A stretch of DNA of 64,000 bases from Oscillospiraceae bacterium (GTDB lineage: Bacteria > Bacillota > Clostridia > Oscillospirales > Acutalibacteraceae): the NCBI GenBank assembly GCA_015065765.1, contig SVPP01000013.1, forward strand, positions 1 through 64,000, read 5' to 3'. Below, in pieces: positions 33,172-40,883 of this stretch (the first letter of the stretch is position 1; each line of letters starts with the position of its first letter). A program made the position numbers and the translations under genes. The notes below the pieces were generated by a model. It searched no databases and had not been told where the DNA came from. It saw nothing but the letters and a program-made list of their open reading frames with translations.

Positions 33172-33675
33172 ATGGTACAGCTTGTGTCAATAATATGTAT
33201 AGCACTGCTTGTAAGTGCAGACCAGCTGATTAAAACGATTGTGGAAAGCCGTCTGATGCCCGTCGGAAGTGCAGATTTCATACCCGGTATAATTGAATTC
33301 AATTATACGGAAAATACAGGTGCCGCTTTCAGTATTCTTGAAAGCCACACAGAAATTCTGTCAATAGTTACTCTTGTTATTATCGTAGCAGGTCTTGTTT
33401 ATCTGCTTTCAGGAAAAATCAAGAGCAAATTTCTCGTATGCAGTGCAATTCTTGTTCTTGCAGGAGGAATCGGTAATCTTATTGACAGAATTTTCAGAGG
33501 CACTGAGCTTTTCTGCGGATATGTAATTGACTATATTAAGCTTTTATTTATTGATTTTGCAATTTTCAATTTTGCAGATTGTCTTGTCTGTATCGGAGCA
33601 GCTATGATAATCGCTTATCTTTTAGCAGACATTTTCAGAGACTCTTCAAAGAAGAAAGGTCAGAAAAATGGTTGA
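33172..33675 (+). CDS. lspA: Lipoprotein signal peptidase LspA
   Basis: 167 residues, four membrane helices, the usual LspA size. The catalytic aspartates are in GGIGNLIDRIFRG and FNFADCLVCIGA, and NYTENTGAAFSIL is the conserved first loop. It cleaves prolipoproteins before the lipidated cysteine at the outer face of the membrane; candidate substrates in this window are the lipoproteins at 38833 and 45318. It starts 19 bases after divIVA and overlaps the pseudouridine synthase by 8 bases. Confidence 0.95.
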   Translation: MVQLVSIICIALLVSADQLIKTIVESRLMPVGSADFIPGIIEFNYTENTGAAFSILESHTEILSIVTLVIIVAGLVYLLSGKIKSKFLVCSAILVLAGGIGNLIDRIFRGTELFCGYVIDYIKLLFIDFAIFNFADCLVCIGAAMIIAYLLADIFRDSSKKKGQKNG

Positions 33676-34588
33676 TGCATTTATTTTCAGTGTACAGGAA
33701 GAGGACAAGGGCACAAGAATTGATAAGCTTGTGTCGGAAAAATGTGAGTCACTCACTCGCTCTTACGTCCAGAAGCTGATTGAAAATTCAGAAATACTTG
33801 TCAATGGTAAAGCTGTGAACAAAAATGTAAAGGTTGCAACAGGTGATGTGATTGCGGTAAAATCAACAGAGCCTGTAAAGCCTGATATAATTTCTGAGGA
33901 TATTCCTCTTGACATAATGTATGAGGATAACTGCCTGCTTGTGGTCAATAAACCAAAAGGAATGGTAGTTCATCCCGCAGCAGGAAATTACACCGGAACA
34001 CTTGTCAATGCTCTTATGCACCATTGTGGTGACAGCCTTTCAGGCATTAATGGCGTGGCAAGACCGGGAATTGTACACAGAATCGATAAAAACACAAGTG
34101 GCTTGCTTATAGTAGCTAAAAATGATCTTGCACATCTCGACTTGGCAGAACAGATAAAGGCCCATTCTTTCGACCGCGAGTATCAGGCGGTAGTTTATGG
34201 GCATCTTAAAGAAAAAGAGGGTACGATAAACGCACCCATCGGGAGAAATCCCAACAATCGTTTGCAGATGTGCGTAACGGATAAAAATTCAAAAAATGCC
34301 GTAACGCATTATGAGGTTATAGAAGAGTATAAGGATTTTTCACATGTGAGACTGATTCTTGAAACGGGAAGAACCCATCAGATCAGAGTGCATATGAAAT
34401 ATATAGGTCATCCCGTAGCAGGTGACGATGTTTATGGCCCTTCAAAGGTTATCAGGCAACTGAACGGACAGTGTCTGCATGCTAAAGTAATTGGCTTTAA
34501 GCATCCTGCAAGCGGGGAGAGAATTAAAATTACAAGTGAACTGCCTGAGTATTTTACAAAATTCTTAAGCAGTCTCAGCAAAAACTGA
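33668..34588 (+). CDS. RluA/RluD-family rRNA pseudouridine synthase
   Basis: 306 residues. An N-terminal S4 RNA-binding domain (GTRIDKLVSEKCESLTRSYV, then QKLIENSEILVNGK) precedes the catalytic domain with the active Asp in RPGIVHRIDKNTSGLLIVA. Further conserved parts are GRNPNNRLQM and LETGRTHQIRVHMKYIGHPV. It isomerises specific uridines of 23S rRNA to pseudouridine. The lspA-rluD order is common in Firmicutes, as here, where the two overlap by 8 bases. Target positions cannot be told from the sequence. Confidence 0.93.
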   Translation: MVDAFIFSVQEEDKGTRIDKLVSEKCESLTRSYVQKLIENSEILVNGKAVNKNVKVATGDVIAVKSTEPVKPDIISEDIPLDIMYEDNCLLVVNKPKGMVVHPAAGNYTGTLVNALMHHCGDSLSGINGVARPGIVHRIDKNTSGLLIVAKNDLAHLDLAEQIKAHSFDREYQAVVYGHLKEKEGTINAPIGRNPNNRLQMCVTDKNSKNAVTHYEVIEEYKDFSHVRLILETGRTHQIRVHMKYIGHPVAGDDVYGPSKVIRQLNGQCLHAKVIGFKHPASGERIKITSELPEYFTKFLSSLSKN

Positions 34589-34603
34589 CGGAGGTGGCTA
34601 ATT

Positions 34604-35446
34604 TTGGAGTCAGCAACAAAAAATCAGCTCAAAATCAAAGCATGTAAGGTCAGAATGGGAATAGTTGAAGGTGTATTCAATGCAAAATCGGGACATCCCG
34701 GTGGCTCACTTTCAGTTGCCGACATTATGACTTATCTCTATTTTAACGAGATGAGAGTCGATCCCAAAAATCCTGACGATGAAAACCGTGACAGATTTGT
34801 TCTTTCAAAGGGACACACAGCACCTGCTCTTTATGCATGTCTTGCACACAGAGGCTTTTTCCCTGTTGATGAACTTAAAACTCTCAGAAAAACAGGCTCA
34901 CGTCTTCAGGGTCATCCCAGCATGAGAAAAACACCCGGTGTTGACATGAGCACGGGCTCTCTCGGTCAGGGTATTTCTGCAGCAGCAGGTATGGCTCTCG
35001 GCGGTAAGCTTTCAGGCAAGGATTTCAGAGTTTATACAGTTCTCGGTGACGGCGAAATTGAAGAAGGACAGGTATGGGAAGCTGCAATGTACGCAAGTGC
35101 AAAAGGGCTTGACAATCTTGTTGCAGTTATCGATAACAATAACCTTCAGATTGACGGCACAGTGGCTCAGGTTAACTCACCTTATCCTATTCCCGAAAAG
35201 TTCAGAGCTTTCGGCTGGAATGTAATTGAAATCTGCGCTCATTCATTTGACGAAATTGAAGCAGCGTTTGCAGCAGCAAAAGAGTTCAAGGGCAAGCCCA
35301 CAGCAATTATTGCAAAGTCAGTAAAAGGTAAGGGTGTAAGCTTTATGGAAGACCAGTGCTCATGGCACGGTAAAGCTCCCTCAGCAGAGGAATATGAGCA
35401 GGCTATGGCTGAGCTTAATGCAAAACTCATAGAATTGGAGGCATAA
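34604..35446 (+). CDS. tktN: Transketolase, N-terminal (thiamine-diphosphate) subunit
   Basis: 280 residues. It covers the PP domain of transketolase: SGHPGGSLSVADIMTYLYF, LSKGHTAPALYACLAHRG, the ThDP motif GDGEIEEGQVWEA with IDNNNLQIDG, and the final SWHGKAPSAEEY. With the next gene it makes a split transketolase that moves two-carbon units between pentose and hexose phosphates. The start is a TTG at 34604: GGAGGTGG lies six bases before it and no suitable ATG exists until residue about 18, inside a conserved part. The C-terminal subunit follows after 4 bases. It links xylulose 5-phosphate from the xylose locus to glycolysis. Confidence 0.93.
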   Translation: MESATKNQLKIKACKVRMGIVEGVFNAKSGHPGGSLSVADIMTYLYFNEMRVDPKNPDDENRDRFVLSKGHTAPALYACLAHRGFFPVDELKTLRKTGSRLQGHPSMRKTPGVDMSTGSLGQGISAAAGMALGGKLSGKDFRVYTVLGDGEIEEGQVWEAAMYASAKGLDNLVAVIDNNNLQIDGTVAQVNSPYPIPEKFRAFGWNVIEICAHSFDEIEAAFAAAKEFKGKPTAIIAKSVKGKGVSFMEDQCSWHGKAPSAEEYEQAMAELNAKLIELEA

Positions 35447-35450
35447 GAAT

Positions 35451-36398
35451 ATGGCAGACGTAATTAAAAAAGCCACGAGAGAGGCTTACGGTGCTGCACT
35501 TGCAGAGCTTGGTGCAGTTAATGAAAAAGTTATTGTTCTTGATGCCGACCTTGCAGAGGCAACAAAAACAGGAATGTTCAAGAAAGCATTCCCCGAAAGA
35601 TTTTTTGATACAGGTATTGCTGAGTGTAATATGATGGGTGTTGCAGGCGGTCTTGCAACAACAGGCTATACTGTTTTCGCAAGTTCATTTGCAATGTTCG
35701 CAGCAGGCAGAGCTTTTGAACAGGTAAGAAACACAATCGGCTATCCCGGTCTTAATGTTAAAATCGGTGCAACACATGCAGGTATTTCTGTAGGTGAAGA
35801 CGGCGCAAGCCATCAGTGCTGTGAGGATATCGCTCTTATGAGAACAATCCCCGGCATGACAATTGTTAACCCTGCTGATGATGTCGAAGCAAGAGCAGCA
35901 GTTTTTGCAGCAGCGGAAGTGAACGGATCTTTCTACCTTCGTTTCGGAAGACTTGCAACTCCCAGAATTTATGATGAAAACTATAAATTTGAACTTGGCA
36001 AGGGCGTTCAGCTTAAAGATGGTACAGATGTTACAATCATCGCAACAGGTCTTATGGTAAATGAGGCTCTTATGGCTGCCGATAAGCTTGCAGAAGAAGG
36101 CATCAGCGCAGCAGTTGTAAACATCCACACAATCAAGCCTATTGACAGAGATATTATCATCAAGGCTGCAGAAAAGACAGGCTGTATCGTAACTTCAGAG
36201 GAGCACAGCGTTATCGGCGGTCTCGGTTCAGCAGTTTCAGAAGTTATTACAGAAACTGTTCCCGTACCTGTTGTAAAACATGGTGTTTACGATGAATTCG
36301 GTCAGTCAGGTCCTGCAGTAGAGCTTCTCAAGGTTTACGGACTTGATGCTGAGCATATTGCTGAAAAAGCAAAGGAAGCAATCGCTCTTAAAAAATAA
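35451..36398 (+). CDS. tktC: Transketolase, C-terminal subunit
   Basis: 315 residues. It holds the Pyr and C-terminal domains of the split enzyme: LDADLAEATKTGMF, FFDTGIAECNMMGVAGGLA, the ThDP-contacting HAGISVGEDGASHQCCEDIA, RTIPGMTIVNPADDVEA and the final TSEEHSVIGGLGSAVSEV. It must pair with the upstream subunit to form the active site. GGAGGCATAAGAAT lies across the end of the partner gene and couples their translation. A terminator follows about 38 bases downstream. Confidence 0.94.
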   Translation: MADVIKKATREAYGAALAELGAVNEKVIVLDADLAEATKTGMFKKAFPERFFDTGIAECNMMGVAGGLATTGYTVFASSFAMFAAGRAFEQVRNTIGYPGLNVKIGATHAGISVGEDGASHQCCEDIALMRTIPGMTIVNPADDVEARAAVFAAAEVNGSFYLRFGRLATPRIYDENYKFELGKGVQLKDGTDVTIIATGLMVNEALMAADKLAEEGISAAVVNIHTIKPIDRDIIIKAAEKTGCIVTSEEHSVIGGLGSAVSEVITETVPVPVVKHGVYDEFGQSGPAVELLKVYGLDAEHIAEKAKEAIALKK

Positions 36399-36435
36399 AA
36401 AAATTATATGCCATGTTTCGGCATAATATTCAAGT

Positions 36436-36470
36436 AAAATTCCTTATCATTTAATGGTAAGGAATTTTTT
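36436..36470 (+). terminator. Terminator between transketolase and the spoIIA operon
   Basis: AAAATTCCTTATCAT (36436-36450) pairs with ATGGTAAGGAATTTT (36454-36468), with one G-T pair, and is followed by further T. It separates the housekeeping run from the sporulation operon. Confidence 0.85.
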
Positions 36471-36491
36471 GTTTTCTGAGAGGTGAAAAAT

Positions 36492-36803
36492 ATGAAAATA
36501 ACTTTTTCTGATGATATTCTGACAGCTTTCGTCGAGGGTGAAATTGACCACCACACAGCACCTGAGATAAGGGAAGAAATTGATAAGCGGATAATGTCGG
36601 ACAAGCCATCTATTCTTCGTCTTGATTATAGCGGTGTTACATTTATGGACAGCTCGGGTATCGGTCTGATTATGGGAAGATACAAGCTTGTTTCCTCATA
36701 TTCAGGCAAACTTGAGGTAATAAACGTACCTCACAACATGGCAAAAGTCATAAAGCTTTCAGGTATTGAAAAACTCGGTAAAGTAATGATAAAGGGGGAA
36801 TAA
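36492..36803 (+). CDS. spoIIAA: Anti-sigma-F factor antagonist SpoIIAA
   Basis: 103 residues from the ATG at 36492 (GAGAGGTG ahead); an in-frame GTG at 36483 lies in the ribosome site. It is a STAS-domain protein with the phosphorylatable serine in TFMDSSGIGLIMGRY. In its dephosphorylated form it binds SpoIIAB and frees sigma-F in the forespore. It is the first gene of the spoIIAA-spoIIAB-sigF operon. No convincing sigma-H promoter was found in the short space after the upstream terminator. Confidence 0.95.
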   Translation: MKITFSDDILTAFVEGEIDHHTAPEIREEIDKRIMSDKPSILRLDYSGVTFMDSSGIGLIMGRYKLVSSYSGKLEVINVPHNMAKVIKLSGIEKLGKVMIKGE

Positions 36804-36806
36804 AAA

Positions 36807-37253
36807 ATGAAAGCAATAAACACAATGAAAATGGAAATCGAAAGCCGTTCTGTAAACGAAAGTTTTTCAAGAGTTGCGGTAGCATCGTTTATAGCACAGC
36901 TTGATCCTACGATTGAAGAATTGGGAGACATAAAAACTGCAGTCAGCGAGGCCGTTACAAACTCCATTGTCCACGGCTATAAAGAGGGTAAGGGTAAGAT
37001 TTACATAACTGTATCAATTTTTGAAAATGCCAAGGTCAGAATTAGAATTCGTGACAAAGGCTGCGGAATTGAGAACATAAAACAGGCTATGGAGCCTCTT
37101 TTCACCACCATGGGAGGCGAAAGAGCAGGCCTTGGTTTTGCGGTTATGGAAAGTTTTATGGATAAGGTGAAGGTTCGCTCAGTTGTAGGGAAAGGTACGC
37201 AGGTAACGCTTGAGAAAAAAATAAACGGAAGATTTTTGAATGATGGTAACTGA
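36807..37253 (+). CDS. spoIIAB: Anti-sigma-F factor / serine kinase SpoIIAB
   Basis: 148 residues. It is a GHKL-type kinase with the N-box DIKTAVSEAVTNSIVHGY, DKGCGIENIKQA (G1) and GGERAGLGFAVME (G2). It binds and blocks sigma-F and phosphorylates SpoIIAA. AAGGGGGAATAAAAA precedes the ATG. It follows spoIIAA after 3 bases and overlaps sigF by 14 bases, the operon order known from Bacillus. Confidence 0.95.
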   Translation: MKAINTMKMEIESRSVNESFSRVAVASFIAQLDPTIEELGDIKTAVSEAVTNSIVHGYKEGKGKIYITVSIFENAKVRIRIRDKGCGIENIKQAMEPLFTTMGGERAGLGFAVMESFMDKVKVRSVVGKGTQVTLEKKINGRFLNDGN

Positions 37254-37908
37254 AAAAACAAGAAGTCAGATGATTGAAGAAAACATCGGACTTGTCCATT
37301 CCTGTGCAAACAAATTTCGTGGCAGAGGAGTTGAGTATGACGATTTGTTTCAGGCAGGCTGTGTAGGGCTTATAAAGGCAGCAGACGGCTTTGATAAAGA
37401 CAGAGGCTTCTCTTTTTCAACCTATGCTGTACCTGTGATTCTGGGGGAAATCAAGCGGATTTTCCGTGATGGAGGTACAGTCAAGGTGTCAAGAGCGATG
37501 AAAGAAAAAATCAGGCTTGTGATGAAGGAAAAAGAAAAAATGTCAGAGTATCTGGGCTTTGAGCCTACAATCGGTCAGCTTGCGGAAAAACTCGGTATGT
37601 CGATGTCAGAAACTGCAGAGCTCCTTACAGCATCAATGCCGGCTATATCATTGACAGGAGATGATGAAAGTGATGGCAAGGAGCTTGACATTCCTACACC
37701 TGCCCCCGAAGAAGAAATTTCCGAGAGACTTGCCCTTGAGCAGACACTGGAAACGCTTGAAAAAGATGAAAGGGAAATAATCGACCTGCGTTATTTCAAA
37801 GGAATGACACAGTCAAAAACAGCGGAAATTCTCGGTCTGTCACAGGTTCAGGTGTCGAGAAAAGAGAAAAAAATTCTTCTGAAAATGCGTAAAAAACTCA
37901 TATGTTAA
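37240..37908 (+). CDS. sigF: RNA polymerase sigma-F factor, forespore-specific
   Basis: 222 residues, somewhat shorter than the about 255 of Bacillus. Region 2 is seen in YDDLFQAGCVGLIKAADGFD and FSFSTYAVPVILGEIKR, region 3 in VSRAMKEKIRLVMKE, and region 4 in EREIIDLRYFKGMTQSK followed by AEILGLSQVQVSRKEKKI. It directs early forespore transcription and is held by SpoIIAB until septation. The start overlaps spoIIAB by 14 bases. Sigma-F against sigma-G is decided by the operon context. Confidence 0.93.
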   Translation: MMVTEKTRSQMIEENIGLVHSCANKFRGRGVEYDDLFQAGCVGLIKAADGFDKDRGFSFSTYAVPVILGEIKRIFRDGGTVKVSRAMKEKIRLVMKEKEKMSEYLGFEPTIGQLAEKLGMSMSETAELLTASMPAISLTGDDESDGKELDIPTPAPEEEISERLALEQTLETLEKDEREIIDLRYFKGMTQSKTAEILGLSQVQVSRKEKKILLKMRKKLIC

Positions 37909-37958
37909 TACTCAAAATTTCTTTTAAATGGTTTTAAGAATTATTAATACTTTAACAC

Positions 37959-37987
37959 TTGATAAAAATGTATAAGTATGTTATAAT
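37959..37987 (+). promoter_or_regulatory. Sigma-A-type promoter of the phosphatase-lipoprotein pair
   Basis: TTGATA at 37959-37964 and perfect TATAAT at 37982-37987 are 17 bases apart, about 30 bases upstream of the start at 38018. Confidence 0.75.
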
Positions 37988-38017
37988 TCCCCATATATTA
38001 TTTCAGGGGAAAATGCA

Positions 38018-38833
38018 ATGAATAATAAGAAATTTGTAATCAGAAGAATCCCGTTAGAGGGTGCAAATAACACAAGAGATTTAGGCGGCTTTGAAACAGT
38101 CGACGGAAAAGTTATAAAAAAACACCGTCTTATCAGAAGCGGTGAGCTTGCAAGTCTTACTTCAAGGGATATTCAGGTGCTCAAGGATGAATACGCTCTT
38201 AAAAAGATTGTTGACTTAAGAACTGACATGGAAGTGTCACATAAGCCTGATCTTGAAATTGAGGGTGTCGATTTTGAACACATTCCTTTCGTTGACACTC
38301 AGACAGTCGGCATAACAAGAGAAAAGAATATTGTAGTTTCAGCTATCAAGAAAATCAAAACAATGGAAGAAACTGCAACGGAATATATGGAAAGCATGTA
38401 CCGTGCTCTGATAACAAGCGAGCACTGCATAAAAAACATCAAGAGATTTTTTGAAGTTCTTCTTGAAAACGAGGAAGGCTCAGTGATTTTCCACTGCAGT
38501 GCAGGTAAAGACAGGGTAGGAGCTGCATGCATGATTCTCCTGTCAATTCTCGGCGTACCACAGGATACAATTATTAAGGATTATCTTGCAACGCAGAAGT
38601 TCGGACAGAAATACAATCAGAAATATGAGTCTTTTGCAAAGTTTGTTTCAAAAAATGCAAAAGTTTCAGAATATGCGAGCATCTTTTTAAGCACAAATAA
38701 AAATTTCATCCTTGCTATGTATGATGAAATTGAGAAGAGATACGGAACTGTGAAAAACTATGCAGAAGAGTGCCTTGGTCTTGATGCAGAAAAACAGGAA
38801 AAGCTCAAAGCGATGTACCTTGAGGTAGCATAA
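38018..38833 (+). CDS. Tyrosine-protein-phosphatase-like enzyme (Y_phosphatase3 type)
   Basis: 271 residues. The N-terminal ANNTRDLGGFETVDGK and LIRSGELASLTSRD are signatures of this family, and the catalytic P-loop is VIFHCSAGKDRVGAACM with the nucleophile cysteine and arginine intact. A general-acid aspartate may be in IPFVDTQ. Related enzymes act on phosphotyrosine, phosphoinositides or other phosphoesters; the substrate here is open. There is no signal peptide. TTTCAGGGGAAAATGCA precedes the ATG. The next gene, a lipoprotein, overlaps its stop by one base. Confidence 0.85.
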   Translation: MNNKKFVIRRIPLEGANNTRDLGGFETVDGKVIKKHRLIRSGELASLTSRDIQVLKDEYALKKIVDLRTDMEVSHKPDLEIEGVDFEHIPFVDTQTVGITREKNIVVSAIKKIKTMEETATEYMESMYRALITSEHCIKNIKRFFEVLLENEEGSVIFHCSAGKDRVGAACMILLSILGVPQDTIIKDYLATQKFGQKYNQKYESFAKFVSKNAKVSEYASIFLSTNKNFILAMYDEIEKRYGTVKNYAEECLGLDAEKQEKLKAMYLEVA

Positions 38834-39354
38834 TGAAAAAGATTGTTTCTGTTTTACTTGTAATTTTAATGTGCTTTACTTGCGTTGCATGTGCCGGTAA
38901 TAAATCCGATGAGGAAACGACAGTTGACCCTTCTCTTTTAAATGCACCGATTTTAGGTGTTCACATCAGAAACGGCGATAAAGCGGGATTCTATGCACTT
39001 ACGAAAAACGGGTCGTATACATGGCATGTTACCTACGGAAACGGCGAAACCGAGCAGAAAATATATGATGGCATTTTTTGTCTTGATTCAGAAAATCTCT
39101 GCACTTTTACAAGAGAAGATGCAGGGGAGAGCATAGAACTTAAATTCACAGGCGATGTGAAATCCTATAAGATTTATAGTGCAGAAAAATCAGAACTTGA
39201 TTCTGAAAATAAATCAGAAATTCTTGATGAAAAATATCTCGTCAGTGAAAACCAGAGCAAAATAACATTCCCGGTCAGCGGAGAATATTATTATGTAGTT
39301 GATGTAAAATACGCACAGGGAGAAGTTCCTTACGGCTTCATTCTTGCAGAATAA
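38833..39354 (+). CDS. Small lipoprotein of unknown function
   Basis: 173 residues. A typical lipoprotein signal (KKIVSVLLVILMCFTCVAC) ends in a cysteine followed by Ala-Gly-Asn and an acidic/Thr-rich linker. The mature part is beta-rich with GAFYALTKNG-like (DKAGFYALTKNGSYTWHV) and DVKYAQGEVPYGFIL stretches. I do not recognise a family. The start overlaps the phosphatase stop (TAATG), so both are made together. It should be processed by LspA and sit on the outer face of the membrane. Confidence 0.75.
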   Translation: MKKIVSVLLVILMCFTCVACAGNKSDEETTVDPSLLNAPILGVHIRNGDKAGFYALTKNGSYTWHVTYGNGETEQKIYDGIFCLDSENLCTFTREDAGESIELKFTGDVKSYKIYSAEKSELDSENKSEILDEKYLVSENQSKITFPVSGEYYYVVDVKYAQGEVPYGFILAE

Positions 39355-39360
39355 AAAATT

Positions 39361-39389
39361 ACGGCAAACTCGATTTTCGAGTTTGCCGT
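39361..39389. terminator. Bidirectional terminator between lipoprotein and xylB
   Basis: The perfect 13-bp stem ACGGCAAACTCGA / TCGAGTTTGCCGT has a TTT loop, with T-rich sequence on the plus side and AATTTTTTATT on the minus side. It serves two convergent genes. Confidence 0.9.
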
Positions 39390-39398
39390 TTCTTCCTT

Positions 39399-40883
39399 TT
39401 AAAGCATTTTATATGATTCTTTCAGTGCGGGGTAAAGTGTGCGGTAAACAGAATAGTATTTCATATACTTTTCATGGTTTTCTTTACTATATTCGTAAGT
39501 GTCACCGCTGATTACCGTTTTGTCGCAAGCCTCTTCAACTGAAGAATAAACTCCCGCTGCACAACCGCCGAGAAGTGCTGCACCTAAAACCGCACCTTCG
39601 CTTGTCTGCATTGTTTTCACATTTACGCCGTAAACATCACCGAACATTTCTCTCCAGAATCTGCTTTTTGCACCACCGCCGCAGAGTGCCATATCACCAA
39701 CTTCGATTGAGTTTTCTTTCAGCACCTCAAGACAATCATAAAGTGAATATGCAACACCTTCCATAACTGCACGGGCCATGTGAAGCTTTGTGTGAATTGC
39801 AGAAAGTCCGAAGAAAACTCCTCTTGCACCTGCATCAAGAACTGGACTTCTCTCGCCCATGAGATAAGGGAGATAAATGAGACTGTCACAACCGATAGGA
39901 ATTTCGGAAGCAAGTTTATCAAGCTCTTTATAATCATATTCTTTTGCAAGCTGGTTTCTGAACCAGTTGAGAGAAAGACCTGCTGCCTGAGTTACACCCA
40001 TAACGTGCCATGCATTCGGTACTGCACAGCAGAAAGCGTGAATTCTGCCACCCTTATCTGTGTGAAGAGCGTTTGTATGTGCAAAAACAACACCGCTTGT
40101 GCCAACAGTTGTGAAAGCTTTTCCCTCCTTGCAGACACCCATGCCGATTGCAGCACAGGCGTTGTCACCGCCACCGCCTGCAATAACTGTTTTACTTTCA
40201 AGTCCAAGCTCTTCTGCGATATCTTCTTTCAGATTTCCTGTAGCTTCAGGACTTTCATAAACTTTCGGCAGAAGTGAAAGGTCAATACCAAGCTTTTCGC
40301 AGACTTCAGTGCTCCATTGTCTTTTGCCGATGTCAAGGAGCTGAGTGCCTGAGGCATCAGAAACTTCTGTTGCAAATTCACCGCAAAGCATGAATCTTAT
40401 ATAGTCTTTGGGCAAAAGTATTTTTCTGCACTTTGCAAAATTTTCAGGCTCATTTTCTTTAACCCAGAGAATCTTACCTGCAGTAAAGCCTTCAAGAGCA
40501 GGGTTTGCGGTAATTTCAATAAGCCTTTCCTTGCCGATGATTTCTTCAATTTCCTTGCACTGAGATGTTGTTCTGCCGTCACACCAGAGTATAGCGGGAC
40601 GGATAACCTCATTTTTTTCATCAAGCATTACAAGACCGTGCATCTGTCCTGAAAGTCCGATGCTGACAATATCTTTTTTATTGACACCACTTGCATTTAC
40701 AACTTCTTTAACAGTATTTTTTACGGCTGTCCACCAGTGGGCGGGGTTTTGTTCCGCCCAACCGTTCTGAGGCTGAGAAAGGGGATATTCTTCGCTTTCT
40801 GACGCGATAACAGTACCTTTTTCATCAAACAGAACTGTTTTTGTGCCTGATGTGCCGATGTCGATACCTAACAAATATCTCAT
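39399..40883 (-). CDS. xylB: Xylulokinase
   Basis: 494 residues from the ATG at 40883, which overlaps the stop of the GH3 gene (ATGA) and has GAAAGGATTTC ahead; an ATG at 40904 would put that site inside the gene. It is a FGGY kinase with GIDIGTSGTKTVLFDEKG, the substrate stretch GLSGQMHGLVMLDE, VIAGGGGDNACAAIGMG and the C-terminal LCGGGAKSRFWREM. It phosphorylates D-xylulose to xylulose 5-phosphate, the step after xylose isomerase encoded upstream. The product enters the pentose phosphate route via the transketolase encoded at 34604-36398. Confidence 0.93.
   Translation of the reverse strand: MRYLLGIDIGTSGTKTVLFDEKGTVIASESEEYPLSQPQNGWAEQNPAHWWTAVKNTVKEVVNASGVNKKDIVSIGLSGQMHGLVMLDEKNEVIRPAILWCDGRTTSQCKEIEEIIGKERLIEITANPALEGFTAGKILWVKENEPENFAKCRKILLPKDYIRFMLCGEFATEVSDASGTQLLDIGKRQWSTEVCEKLGIDLSLLPKVYESPEATGNLKEDIAEELGLESKTVIAGGGGDNACAAIGMGVCKEGKAFTTVGTSGVVFAHTNALHTDKGGRIHAFCCAVPNAWHVMGVTQAAGLSLNWFRNQLAKEYDYKELDKLASEIPIGCDSLIYLPYLMGERSPVLDAGARGVFFGLSAIHTKLHMARAVMEGVAYSLYDCLEVLKENSIEVGDMALCGGGAKSRFWREMFGDVYGVNVKTMQTSEGAVLGAALLGGCAAGVYSSVEEACDKTVISGDTYEYSKENHEKYMKYYSVYRTLYPALKESYKML

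Noticed and set aside
36459..36491. Possible sigma-H promoter for spoIIAA (AAGGAATT element)
   Set aside because: The element is the right arm of the terminator stem and no GAAT -10 lies at 11-12 bases from it.
39780..40277. Open frame of 165 codons on the plus strand inside xylB
   Set aside because: Lies antisense to a well-supported kinase gene, has many Cys and no family motif, and no ribosome site.
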